A stretch of DNA of 64,000 bases from JAEXOD01 sp963663265 (lineage in GTDB: Bacteria; Bacteroidota; Ignavibacteria; Ignavibacteriales; Melioribacteraceae): assembly GCA_963663265.2 (NCBI GenBank), contig CAXXXM010000001.1:1-64000 (forward strand), written 5' to 3'. The position numbers and the translations under genes were made by a program. Positions 13,482 through 22,680 of the stretch are shown piece by piece. The notes below the pieces were generated by a model. It ran no database searches, was not told the DNA's origin, and was given only the letters and a program-made list of their open reading frames with translations. Position 1 is the stretch's first letter. Each line of letters opens with the position of its first letter.

Positions 13482-14249
13482 ATGAATACTTTAGTAAATA
13501 CCGGGTCGTTTAGGGGAATAAATATTTATGATGGACTTGATATTCTGAATAAGTATAATTTAAAGACCCTTGAGTTTAATTTACGACCAATTATGGATGA
13601 AAACGTCAATCAATTTGATTTGAAAGATTATTTCCAAACAAATGACTTTTCTATTTGTGTTGCTGCAGGTGGATGGTGTGATTTTTTTGCAAATGAAAAA
13701 TATTTTAGGAGTAGGTTTTATCTCATTGAGAAACAAATAGAGTTAGCCGAACTTTTTGGCACAAAAAAAATCAGATTATTCTTTGGTCAAATTCATCCCA
13801 AGTATTATGATGAAAGGGTTTTTGAACGTTTAATAAAAAATGTCGGATACTTAATTACAAAATATAGTAATACAATCTTTTTATTCGAAAATCATGACGA
13901 TCTAAGTACAAATATTGAGTTCTTGGAGTCATTTTTTGCTACTATTAATAACTCTCGTTTTATGCTGAATTTTGATCCTGTGAATTTTGAAAGGTTTGGA
14001 GTCGATTCTAAAAAGGCTTTTTTAAGGTTATATTCTTATATCGGTCATATGCATGTAAAAGGCTTTGACGGAAAAGATATTTCGGCTTATACTGATAGTA
14101 TATTGAATTTTGATGAATTCTATAAAAAATTAGAAGAGAAGAACGATATTAATATATCATTAGAGTATGAATCATCAAAAGATATTATTACAAATTTAAT
14201 TAAAGATTATTATAAAATGGTTAATGATATAAAAAGGAGTTGCAAATGA
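13482..14249 (+). CDS. TIM-barrel sugar phosphate isomerase/epimerase family protein
   Basis: 255 aa. The fold is recognisable from the strand-helix series with VAAGGWCDFFA, IELAELFGTKKIRLFFG, IFLFENHDD (the conserved Glu), FMLNFDPVNFERFG (the Asp), IGHMHVKGFDG (the His) and SLEYESSKD. This is the xylose isomerase-like/AP-endonuclease-2 barrel pattern that binds a divalent metal. It sits between the mutase-like gene and an SDR epimerase, overlapping the latter by 4 nt, so a role in making a modified sugar is likely. It could also be a dehydratase-type relative. Confidence 0.75.
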   Translation: MNTLVNTGSFRGINIYDGLDILNKYNLKTLEFNLRPIMDENVNQFDLKDYFQTNDFSICVAAGGWCDFFANEKYFRSRFYLIEKQIELAELFGTKKIRLFFGQIHPKYYDERVFERLIKNVGYLITKYSNTIFLFENHDDLSTNIEFLESFFATINNSRFMLNFDPVNFERFGVDSKKAFLRLYSYIGHMHVKGFDGKDISAYTDSILNFDEFYKKLEEKNDINISLEYESSKDIITNLIKDYYKMVNDIKRSCK

Positions 14250-15232
14250 AAAATATATTAGTTACTGGTGGAGCTGGATATGTAGGGAGTGTTTTAGTGG
14301 AAAAACTCCTTAAATTAAAATATCATGTAAGAGTAATTGATTTATTTATTTATGATGAGAATAGTTTAAACCACATAAAAGATTCAAATAATCTTGAAAT
14401 AATAAAAGGTGATATTAGAGACGCAGAAGTTGTGGATTCAGTTACAAAGGGAATGGATACTATCATTCATTTAGCATCTATTTCAAATGATCCAACTGCT
14501 GAACTTAATGAAGAACTGACAAGATCTGTAAATTATGATGCTTATAAACTGTTACTTAAATATTCCAGGCAAAATGGTATAAATAGATTTATTAATGCAT
14601 CATCTTCAAGCGTATTTGGGATGAGGGATGAGGAAAATATTACTGAAGAATTGGAACCAATGCCAATTACTATTTATTCGAAATACAAAGCCCTTTCAGA
14701 AAAGCTGGTTAATGATGCTTCTACTGATCAATTCATAACCGTCAATATTCGCCCCGCTACTATCTGTGGATATTCACATAGGCAACGGTTTGATTTAACA
14801 GTAAATGTGTTAACAAAAGATGCAATTACAAAAAGAGTAATTACTGTTAATGGTGGTGAGCAAATGCGCCCGAACGTAACAATGGATGATGTTACAGATC
14901 TGTATATATATATGATAGATGCTGATTCAAAATTGATAAATGGAGAAACATTTAATTTTGGGTTTGAAAATTTTAAGGTTATTGAAATAGCTGAAATAAT
15001 AAAAAAAACATTGCCATTTGATGTTGAAATAGTGATTAAACCTGTAATTGACCAAAGGAATTATCACATATCTTCAGAAAAAATTATCAAACAATTAGGT
15101 GTTAAACCAAATTATGGTATAGTAGATATGGTAAAAAAACTAAATCAAAAATTTAGTGAGGGCGAATTCGAAAATCCTGAAGATGAAAAATATTACAATA
15201 TAAAAAAGATGAAAGAAACACATTTTGGATGA
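14246..15232 (+). CDS. SDR-family NAD-dependent sugar-nucleotide epimerase/dehydratase
   Basis: 328 aa from the ATG at 14246, chosen because AGGAG (14235-14239) lies 6 nt upstream and the ATG overlaps the previous stop as ATGA. The N-terminus NILVTGGAGYVGSVLVEKL is the NAD-binding GxxGxxG. GDIRDAEVV, then HLASISNDPTAE, then ASSSSVFG and YSKYK (the catalytic Tyr-x-x-x-Lys) follow, and RPATICG and RPNVTMDDV complete the extended SDR set. It acts on an NDP-sugar. Beside the heptose-type genes downstream it could play the HldD-like epimerase part, but the sequence alone does not fix that. Confidence 0.85.
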   Translation: MKNILVTGGAGYVGSVLVEKLLKLKYHVRVIDLFIYDENSLNHIKDSNNLEIIKGDIRDAEVVDSVTKGMDTIIHLASISNDPTAELNEELTRSVNYDAYKLLLKYSRQNGINRFINASSSSVFGMRDEENITEELEPMPITIYSKYKALSEKLVNDASTDQFITVNIRPATICGYSHRQRFDLTVNVLTKDAITKRVITVNGGEQMRPNVTMDDVTDLYIYMIDADSKLINGETFNFGFENFKVIEIAEIIKKTLPFDVEIVIKPVIDQRNYHISSEKIIKQLGVKPNYGIVDMVKKLNQKFSEGEFENPEDEKYYNIKKMKETHFG

Positions 15233-15235
15233 GAT

Positions 15236-16738
15236 ATGGCAAATAAAACGATTGATAAAGTAAATTCAAAGGTAATTGATTATAGGGCACTTTCAGAGTA
15301 TAGAGAAAAAAATAGAGATAAAAAAATAGCCTTATGCCATGGGACTTTTGATGTTTTGCATCCTGGTCATATTAATCACTTGGAAGAATCGAAGAGTATT
15401 GCTGATTTACTTGTGGTCACTTTAACAGCAGAAGCGTATATATTAAAAAAGAAAAAGACGTTTTTTAATGATGATTTAAGAGCAAAACAAATTGCAGCTC
15501 TTGAGATAGTGGATTGTGTAGCTTTAATATATGAATCAACAGCATTAACTCCAATTGAATATCTTAAACCAGATTTTTATGTTAAGGGCTCAGAATTTGA
15601 AAATTTGACTGAAGATCCTACAAGCAATATTCTCCGTGAAAAAGACATGGTTGAAAAATATGGGGGAAGAATATACTTTACTCATGGAGATGTGTTCTCT
15701 TCGACTAAAATTGGACACTTTCTTGGAGTTAATTCTGAACCTAACCAAAACCAACCATTTTCCAAAGAGGGAACAGCAAAGTTTAAAGATTTAAGTCGCG
15801 AAAAACTTGATCTACACGTTATAAATGATTATCTAAGAAAAAGCCAAGATTTGAAAATATGCGTGATTGGTGAAACAATTATTGATGAATGTAATTATAT
15901 TAAGTTACGAAGTATATCGCAAAAGTCAAAATGTATAAGTGGGGAAGAAATTAACAATATAAGGCAGATTGGAGGTGGCGGTATAGTTGCTCTTCATCTG
16001 AGTAATTTTGTTAAGCATGTTGACTTCTTTACTAATAGTTCCTCATTAAAGATTGAAAAGGAAAACATCAACACAATTGCTATTGCTGAGGGAGATATAA
16101 TAAAAACCAGATACACGGATAAGTCAACAAATAATGTTGTATATGAACATAAAATAATTCCCGAATTGACTTCAGACTTTAGCAAATTAAAATTACTGCT
16201 TGGTTATGATTTGGTTATTGTAATCGATTTTGGGCATGGGCTTATTAATTCTGAAAATGCGGAAAAATTATCTAAAATGAATTCGAAATTTTTTGCAGTC
16301 CAAGCTCAAAGCAATTCAAGTAATTTTGGTTTTAATATTATAGACAAGTATCCTTTTGCTGATTATTATACTATGAACAAACTTGAAGCCCAACTGTTGA
16401 TTAAGAAGCAGTTTGATGATGATAAATTACTCAAACTTGAATTGGAAAAACACTTGAAGGCAAAACAATTTGCAATAACCCTTTCGGAGAAAGGAGCATA
16501 TATAAAAGATAGCCATTCAGAATACGAGCTTGAAGCACTTAGTACCTATATAGTAGATACGATTGGGTGTGGGGATGCATTTTTGGCATTTTCATCGTTA
16601 GCATTAGCACAGGGTTTCGATGCAAAGTACTCATTGTTTTTAGGGAGTATCGGTTCTGCAATTATGTCTCAAAAAATCATTAACGAATCCCCAGTTAATT
16701 ATCAAGAATTTTTAACCGCATGTAAAATAGTGATATAA
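15236..16738 (+). CDS. HldE-like bifunctional nucleotidyltransferase/PfkB kinase, domain order swapped
   Basis: 500 aa. Residues about 28-165 are a cytidylyltransferase-type domain, with HGTFDVLHPGHINHL at 35-49 (GxFDxxHxGH) and the late FSSTKI. Residues about 185-500 are a ribokinase/PfkB-like kinase like HldE domain I: ICVIGETIIDECNYI, QIGGGGIVALHL, and DTIGCGDAFLAF near 440-451, which contains the catalytic Asp. In E. coli HldE the kinase comes first and the nucleotidyltransferase second, so the fusion here is reversed. The gmhA-like gene starts 1 nt after its stop, supporting an NDP-heptose-like pathway: isomerase, then 1/7-phosphorylation, then nucleotidyl transfer. The nucleotide (ADP, GDP or CDP) cannot be read. 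Confidence 0.82.
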   Translation: MANKTIDKVNSKVIDYRALSEYREKNRDKKIALCHGTFDVLHPGHINHLEESKSIADLLVVTLTAEAYILKKKKTFFNDDLRAKQIAALEIVDCVALIYESTALTPIEYLKPDFYVKGSEFENLTEDPTSNILREKDMVEKYGGRIYFTHGDVFSSTKIGHFLGVNSEPNQNQPFSKEGTAKFKDLSREKLDLHVINDYLRKSQDLKICVIGETIIDECNYIKLRSISQKSKCISGEEINNIRQIGGGGIVALHLSNFVKHVDFFTNSSSLKIEKENINTIAIAEGDIIKTRYTDKSTNNVVYEHKIIPELTSDFSKLKLLLGYDLVIVIDFGHGLINSENAEKLSKMNSKFFAVQAQSNSSNFGFNIIDKYPFADYYTMNKLEAQLLIKKQFDDDKLLKLELEKHLKAKQFAITLSEKGAYIKDSHSEYELEALSTYIVDTIGCGDAFLAFSSLALAQGFDAKYSLFLGSIGSAIMSQKIINESPVNYQEFLTACKIVI

Positions 16739-16739
16739 C

Positions 16740-17282
16740 ATGAAACAATCTGTTTATGAGAAATACGTGGAAGATGTCAACAACTTATTATGTTCAGTTG
16801 ATGAAGAAAATTTGAAAAATATAATAATGGAAATAGCTAATTGTGAAGGTACTGTTTATATGATTGGTAATGGGGCTAGTGCTTCAATGGCTAGTCATTT
16901 TAGCGTTGATTTGATGAAAAATTCTGGAATTAAAACCGTTTGCTTTCATGATCCCGCATTTTTAACTTGTTATAGTAATGATTTTGGCTATGACAAAGTG
17001 TTTTCGCAAAAGTTATTAGAACTTGGGCAAGCAAATGATATTCTGCTAGCAATTAGTAGCTCGGGAAATTCAAAAAATATTATAAACGCTGCCAAAGTAG
17101 CAAAAAAACTAAAGATGAAGGTTATAGGTTTTTCTGGATTTAGCAATGATAATAAATTGAAGAATATCGCTGATTTATCGTTGTACTTGGAAGGAAATAC
17201 TTATGGAAAAGTAGAAATTTCACACAATGTAATTTTACATTACATAATCGATATAATAACTGAATTCAAAACGACTGAATAG
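16740..17282 (+). CDS. gmhA: SIS-domain phosphoheptose isomerase-like protein
   Basis: 180 aa, the usual length of GmhA. MIGNGASASMASHFSVDLMK matches the GNGGSAADAQH-type substrate motif of sedoheptulose-7-phosphate isomerases. ILLAISSSGNSKNIINAA is the SIS phosphosugar-binding Ser/Thr-rich loop, and GFSG and ISHNVILHYIID follow. It would convert sedoheptulose 7-phosphate to heptose 7-phosphate as the first step of the pathway continued by the adjacent kinase/nucleotidyltransferase. No GmhB-type phosphatase is seen nearby. It closes this sub-operon; about 360 AT-rich bases follow. Confidence 0.82.
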   Translation: MKQSVYEKYVEDVNNLLCSVDEENLKNIIMEIANCEGTVYMIGNGASASMASHFSVDLMKNSGIKTVCFHDPAFLTCYSNDFGYDKVFSQKLLELGQANDILLAISSSGNSKNIINAAKVAKKLKMKVIGFSGFSNDNKLKNIADLSLYLEGNTYGKVEISHNVILHYIIDIITEFKTTE

Positions 17283-17639
17283 TGTTTTAATTTATCTACT
17301 CATTGTAATTCTTTTTATAATATGGCTAATAAATTATGTCTATCTTAAAAATTGTTAACAAAAAGTTTTTACAAGAAACAATTTTTATATGAATTTTTTC
17401 CTTTTCAATTAAACTGTAACCTTAAATTATTTAATTTTTTCTTAATTAGGACATTTGAAATTGATTAATGTGAATTTGCTCTTATGACATATTTAGTATT
17501 TTATAGAAATTTAATAAAAATAGTATATCTCTTTATATTGTGCGAATTTTGTAACGACTGTTTAAGAGGGATAAATTTACTAAAAGTTGAACGTTAATAA
17601 ATTCTATATCGATATTTAAATAGTTAATAGATTCTAAAG
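17283..17639. other. AT-rich intergenic stretch
   Basis: About 357 bases without a coding frame, RNA gene or strong hairpin. It separates the heptose-type genes from the next large transferase. AAAGGTG at 17636-17642 is a Shine-Dalgarno-like site spaced 5 nt before the ATG at 17648, relevant to the frame question in the next gene. Confidence 0.45.
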
Positions 17640-20078
17640 GTGTTTTTATGCAAGAAAAAAAGAAATTATCGATGTGATTTTATAGATTACCAAATTAATG
17701 AAAAAAATGAAGTTTTGTATGAAAATGAAAAGGTGATAATTAAAGGAAGTAATTTTTATAATAAAGATCATAATGCCATTTTCTATAATACAAGTACGTT
17801 TTTACATTCTTTCCCAGATACTAACAAGGATTTATTATGGACATTAGAGCCTGTATCTGTAATGCCTGCAAATTTTAGTATGGACATTTTGAAGTATTTC
17901 CCCGCTTTGTTTAATTGGAATAGAAAACTGTTGGACAAATTGAATCATGGAGTTTATTTACCACATCAGATTTATAAAAAGGAAAGTGATTTTTGTAATT
18001 ATAATAGTATTTTAAATGGGTTCAATAGTAGAAAAAGAGAAATTCTTTTTATTTCAAATATTAAAAAGTCAATGCATGATTCGGGTTTATATCAAATACG
18101 ACTTGATGCTGCGGATTGGTTTTATTCAAATTCAGAGTTTGAAGTTAGCTGGTATGGTTCTAAAGAACTAAATAGACCATATTACAAAGGGAAAGTTGAA
18201 AATAAAACTGAACGAATTACACAAAGTCAGTTTCTATTTTGTCCTGAAAACTGTTACGACGAGTATTATAGCTGGGATTATTTAACGGAAAAATTATTTG
18301 ATGGTTTTGTTGGACAGGCAATTCCTATTTATGCCGGATGTTACAATATTGATTCTTATCTCCCTGAGGATTTATATGTTGACCTTAGAAAGTATAATAA
18401 TTCAGTTAATGGGTATTTGGAAGTCGATTTTAAAAAATTATATGAAACTTTATGTTTCTTTGATAATAATCGTTACAATAAAATGCAAAATAGTATAAAT
18501 AGTTATTTCTTAAAAACTCCAGAATTATTTACTGATAGGTTTGGAGAAAATATTTATAAGGAAGTTTTAAAAAACGCAAAAAACTATTTTATTAAAAAAA
18601 GTATTTTTGGATATGATGGTGGAGGACGAGAAAATGAGAAGCAAAGAATTGAAGATGAGCAAATTTTTGCCGGAGATTATTATATAAAGTATGAGTTGGA
18701 AAAACTTATTAATAAATTTGGAGTGAAGTCAATTGTTGAAACAGGTACGGCAGAAGGAAAATCAACTTTAGAAATGTCATCAATGGTTAATAATGTTTAC
18801 ACAATTGAAATAAATGAAAAATCATATAATGTTGCACAAGAAAGGTTAAATAAAAGTAAAAATATAAAAATGTATTTGGGGAATTCGCCGGAAGTTTTGA
18901 GGAGTATTATTGAAGAAATAGAATATCCCGCATTGTTTTATTTAGATGCCCATTGGTTTGATTATTGGCCCATATTAGATGAGTTAAAAGTTATTTCTCA
19001 AAGTAAAAATGCAAATGAGTGTTTAATTTTTATTCATGATTTTGCAGTCCCAAATAAATCTTTTGGGTATGATATTTATAAAAATCAACCGTTAGATATT
19101 AATTACGTAAAAGAAAAGCTTTACGAAATTAATAAAAGTTTTAAGTATTATTACAACAAAAAAGCGTTAGGTAAAAAACGAGGGGTATTGTATGCACATC
19201 CTGCTGAAGTTTCTATCATCCAAGAACCATTAGTGCATATAATTGCAATAAATGAAAGATCTAACAATTATGGAAATAATACAGAAAGATATTTTACTTC
19301 TCAAAATTATAAAAATATATACGTTAATTCTGTCATTGAAAATGATCCAGAAGCTTGTAATAAAATTCTTTTGGAAATCGAATCCGATTTTGTTTTCTTT
19401 TCCAGAAAAAATAATTGTTATAATGGTAAAATAATAAACAATTGCATTGAACTGTTTAGAGATAATCCTAATCTTGATTTGGTTTTTATCGGTAATGATG
19501 ATGAAAAAATTATTGAAGTGAATAAAATTTCTGACTTGCTATTAATTACATGCATGTGCAGGAATGATTTTATTATAAGGAGACATATATTTGAAGAAAT
19601 TGGATTATTTGATGAATTGAAAAACGAAATGTATGAACTCTTTTTAAGGTTTGTTTTATCAAATAGATATAATGTCGGAATTCTCTATGATCATTATAAA
19701 TCAAGCAAGTCAGTTATTGATGATGAAATAACAGCAATCCTAAATGAGTTCGTTGCCGAAAACCCAATTGACTTGATTTTTCAAAAATTTGATTGGTTGA
19801 AAGAACCCTCAAGGTCGTTGGCAGAAGCTTATTTTGAGTTGGGTTTATGTTTTGTCGAACTAAATGATTACATAGAAGGGATTAAGTATTTTGGAATGTC
19901 ATTTAAGACTAATAATGATATTGAAAAACTAATAACCGTTACAAATAAATATTTGTTCATGGGCAAAGTGAAAGAGTTAGTTTTATTAATTCAAACGATT
20001 AAAGGTGACTTAAAGAATGAAGAAGTAATTATAGAAATTGAAGAGTTATTGAATAACTATATTTCTATTCACAAATAA
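17640..20078 (+). CDS. GT10-like / methyltransferase / degenerate GT2 / TPR-like fusion protein
   Basis: 812 aa from GTG. Residues about 1-310 resemble alpha-fucosyltransferase family GT10, with the C-terminal signature DYLTEKLFDGFVGQAIPIYAG near 220-240 split by FCPENCYDEYYSW before it. Residues about 345-510 are a class I methyltransferase (SIVETGTAEGKSTLEM, YLDAHWFDYW). Residues about 530-690 look like a GT2 half that has lost its DXD (DFVFFSRKNN at the place). Residues about 700-812 are TPR-like and resemble the tail of the 5091 protein. The start is doubtful: the ribosome site AGGTG fits ATG 17648, whose frame closes at TGA 17675 unless one A is removed from the A7 tract at 17655-17661. 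GTG 17640 lies inside that ribosome site. Confidence 0.75.
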   Translation: MFLCKKKRNYRCDFIDYQINEKNEVLYENEKVIIKGSNFYNKDHNAIFYNTSTFLHSFPDTNKDLLWTLEPVSVMPANFSMDILKYFPALFNWNRKLLDKLNHGVYLPHQIYKKESDFCNYNSILNGFNSRKREILFISNIKKSMHDSGLYQIRLDAADWFYSNSEFEVSWYGSKELNRPYYKGKVENKTERITQSQFLFCPENCYDEYYSWDYLTEKLFDGFVGQAIPIYAGCYNIDSYLPEDLYVDLRKYNNSVNGYLEVDFKKLYETLCFFDNNRYNKMQNSINSYFLKTPELFTDRFGENIYKEVLKNAKNYFIKKSIFGYDGGGRENEKQRIEDEQIFAGDYYIKYELEKLINKFGVKSIVETGTAEGKSTLEMSSMVNNVYTIEINEKSYNVAQERLNKSKNIKMYLGNSPEVLRSIIEEIEYPALFYLDAHWFDYWPILDELKVISQSKNANECLIFIHDFAVPNKSFGYDIYKNQPLDINYVKEKLYEINKSFKYYYNKKALGKKRGVLYAHPAEVSIIQEPLVHIIAINERSNNYGNNTERYFTSQNYKNIYVNSVIENDPEACNKILLEIESDFVFFSRKNNCYNGKIINNCIELFRDNPNLDLVFIGNDDEKIIEVNKISDLLLITCMCRNDFIIRRHIFEEIGLFDELKNEMYELFLRFVLSNRYNVGILYDHYKSSKSVIDDEITAILNEFVAENPIDLIFQKFDWLKEPSRSLAEAYFELGLCFVELNDYIEGIKYFGMSFKTNNDIEKLITVTNKYLFMGKVKELVLLIQTIKGDLKNEEVIIEIEELLNNYISIHK

Positions 20079-20081
20079 AGT

Positions 20082-20097
20082 GGCTAAAAATAGCCAA
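20082..20097 (+). terminator. Short hairpin after the 17640 gene
   Basis: TGGCTA (20082-20087), loop AAAA, TAGCCA (20092-20097), a perfect 6-bp stem 3 nt after the stop codon. No T tract follows, so it may be a transcript-end stabilising hairpin or only a weak terminator. Confidence 0.4.
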
Positions 20098-20221
20098 ATG
20101 GGTATATTTATTACTACTGAATTTTATAGATACAGAAATTTGTTTAAAAATGAATGCACTTTTCTGCTTTTTTTTGGCAAAATTTTTGATATATTTATAT
20201 ATTTTAATATAATGGCACTTA

Positions 20222-22639
20222 ATGGATATTCAGTTTGAATTAGAGAAGTTAATTGAATTAAAGAAGAAAACATGCCTTAATTCGGAAATAGAGCCGATAG
20301 ATATTATGTTTTTAACATATAATAGGCTTGAGTATTTTAAAGCAACTGTATATCATTTAATTAAAGAGACAAGGTATCCATATAAACTTATTGTAGTTGA
20401 TAACAAAAGTGATGTTGAGATGGTTGATTTTTTACAAGTTAACGGTCAACTATTTGATAACGTAATATTTAACACAAAAAATGAATGGACTTCTGCTTTT
20501 CAAAAGGGGATTGATGTTTCAAAATCGGATCCATTCATTGTAAGCGACCCTGATATAATTGTTCCAAAGTTTGATGGAAAATGCTGGTTGGAAAAGGTTA
20601 TTACACTTCATAAAATCTATGATGAAATCGGCTTGTTAGCATTAAATTTAGACAAATCAAATCTTCCCCCAAAATTACCGGATGTTTATTTAGGAGATAA
20701 AATTGTATATAATACCGAAATAACGCTTGGTAATGTAGGTACTGTTTTTCAATCGATTAAAAGAAAATATTTTAATTTTAAGTATACTACTGATTGGGAA
20801 ACATGCGAATATATTAGAAGAAATGGTGGTAAAGTAGGCTTTGCAAATAGCATTATTGCGTATCACTTGGGTTGGAATGAAGAAATAGACTATCCAAGTT
20901 ATATTGTTGATAAATATAAATATTTCAAGGAAAAGTACGGTGTAGATACATATAAACTTTATTTGAAGGATGAAACTTTGTTAAAAGACGAACAAAAATC
21001 TGAAAAAGGTTATTATGGACAAAATAGACCGGAGATTCAGGAATTAATAAAATCGACATCAAAAACTATATTAGATGTTGGGTGTGCAGAGGGATTGCTT
21101 AGTGGCGAAGTAAAAGAAAAACTTCATGCTGAAGTGTGGGGAATTGAAGTTGTAGAGGCAGTTGCAAAAAAAGCAGAGTTAATTCTTGATAAAGTGTTAT
21201 GTATGGGGATTGACGAAGCTATCCCATTGCTTCCGAACAAATATTTTGATACAATTATTTTTGCAGATGTTTTAGAACATTTAGTTAATCCTGAGGATGT
21301 TCTTAAAAAAATAGGTGAAAAATTAAGAGATGATGGCGAAATAATTATTAGTTTGCCAAATATTGGGCATTGGTCTACAATTTTAAACCTTTTACAGGGG
21401 GAATGGGAATATCAAGATGCTGGTATATTAGACAAAACTCATTTAAGGTTTTTTACTCGTTCAAGTATTAATAGAATGATTGAAAATACCGGATACAGAG
21501 TTTATAATTATAAAATCACTTATTTATTAGATACATTCAAGTTTAATGATAAGTTTTATGAAAGCTTAGAAGAGATGGGAGTAAATACGTCAGAGTTTAG
21601 GTCTTCTAACGAGGTATACCAATATATTTACAAAATTCATAAAAAAGATTATCTTGAATTATCAATAGTTATTCCATTTTATAATCAATCTGAATTTACC
21701 TTAGGGACCGTCAATTCTATTTTGGAGAATTCAAAGTTTTTGGGCGAAATTATTCTTGTTGATGACGGAAGTAATGAAGTTGAATATAATATGGTTTATG
21801 AAGGGGTAAAAGATAAAAGCAATATTAAGATAATACGTAATAAAAAAAATATGGGTTTTCCATATTCGGTAAATCAGGGTTTAATTGAAGCAAAAGGTGC
21901 AAATATTATTATTGCAAATAATGATATTATTGTTCCACCCGGGACTATTGAAAGATTATTGCTTATGAGTGGGCTTGAAAAAGTTGGTGTTATTGGGACT
22001 CTTACTAATAATGGGAATGGTTTTCAAGTTGATGAAGAGGCTAATGCAAGTTATTCTTCAATTGAAGGTATGTATGAATATGCAAAAAAAATACAGGAAA
22101 AGAATAATTTTAGTTATTTAGAGTTGCCTCGAGTTGTATTTATTTTTGTATTATTTAAGAGAGAATTGCTTGATGCAATAGGAGGATTGGATGAACGTTT
22201 TTGTCCTGGCAATTTTGAAGATGATGATTATTGTTTAAGAGCCTTGATGGCAGGTTTTAGAAATATTGTTGCGTTTGATACATTTGTTCATCATTATGGA
22301 TCGCAAAGTTTTGGAAGGGAAGGTGCTGAGGAATATGACAGGCTTTTAGAGATTAATAGAAAAAAATTCCTCCAAAAATGGGGTGCCGATTCTGTTGAAA
22401 TATGGAAAAAAGAAAAATCTCCCAAATTAAGAGAGGTTAAATACTCGATTGACAAAATAAAGTCGGAACGATTTTTATTACGTGCATTAGATAATATTAA
22501 TAATAAAGAGTATTCTTTGGCTTCAGAAAACTTAGAAATTGCAATAAAAGAAGCAGAAAATGAAAAAATAGATAAAATAAACGAAATTAATTTAGAAGAA
22601 ATTATTAATTTAAAAAATAAAATAAATTTATTCTTATAA
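20222..22639 (+). CDS. GT2 / methyltransferase / GT2 fusion protein
   Basis: 805 aa. Residues about 20-250 are a first GT-A transferase: IDIMFLTYNRLEYFKATVYH, LIVVDNKSD, and SDPDIIVP with the DXD-like site. Residues about 275-430 are a SAM methyltransferase: ILDVGCAEGLLSGEV, IIFADVLEHLVNPEDVLKK, and IISLPNIGHW, the UbiG/class I pattern. Residues about 475-740 are a second GT2: LSIVIPFYNQSEFTLGTVNS, ILVDDGSNEVE, ANNDIIVPPG, and CPGNFEDDDYCLRA with the ED motif; HHYGSQSF closes it. A short helical tail follows. One protein could thus add two sugars and methylate between them. It begins after a 143-base gap and runs into the TPR-only gene 41 nt later. Confidence 0.87.
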   Translation: MDIQFELEKLIELKKKTCLNSEIEPIDIMFLTYNRLEYFKATVYHLIKETRYPYKLIVVDNKSDVEMVDFLQVNGQLFDNVIFNTKNEWTSAFQKGIDVSKSDPFIVSDPDIIVPKFDGKCWLEKVITLHKIYDEIGLLALNLDKSNLPPKLPDVYLGDKIVYNTEITLGNVGTVFQSIKRKYFNFKYTTDWETCEYIRRNGGKVGFANSIIAYHLGWNEEIDYPSYIVDKYKYFKEKYGVDTYKLYLKDETLLKDEQKSEKGYYGQNRPEIQELIKSTSKTILDVGCAEGLLSGEVKEKLHAEVWGIEVVEAVAKKAELILDKVLCMGIDEAIPLLPNKYFDTIIFADVLEHLVNPEDVLKKIGEKLRDDGEIIISLPNIGHWSTILNLLQGEWEYQDAGILDKTHLRFFTRSSINRMIENTGYRVYNYKITYLLDTFKFNDKFYESLEEMGVNTSEFRSSNEVYQYIYKIHKKDYLELSIVIPFYNQSEFTLGTVNSILENSKFLGEIILVDDGSNEVEYNMVYEGVKDKSNIKIIRNKKNMGFPYSVNQGLIEAKGANIIIANNDIIVPPGTIERLLLMSGLEKVGVIGTLTNNGNGFQVDEEANASYSSIEGMYEYAKKIQEKNNFSYLELPRVVFIFVLFKRELLDAIGGLDERFCPGNFEDDDYCLRALMAGFRNIVAFDTFVHHYGSQSFGREGAEEYDRLLEINRKKFLQKWGADSVEIWKKEKSPKLREVKYSIDKIKSERFLLRALDNINNKEYSLASENLEIAIKEAENEKIDKINEINLEEIINLKNKINLFL

Positions 22640-22680
22640 TATTAAATAGATATTAATATCGAAGAAAAACCGGAGGAAAA

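Noticed and set aside
20175..20190. Possible sigma-54 promoter before the 20222 gene
   Set aside because: TGGCAA-N5-TTGAT lacks the invariant GC of the -12 element.
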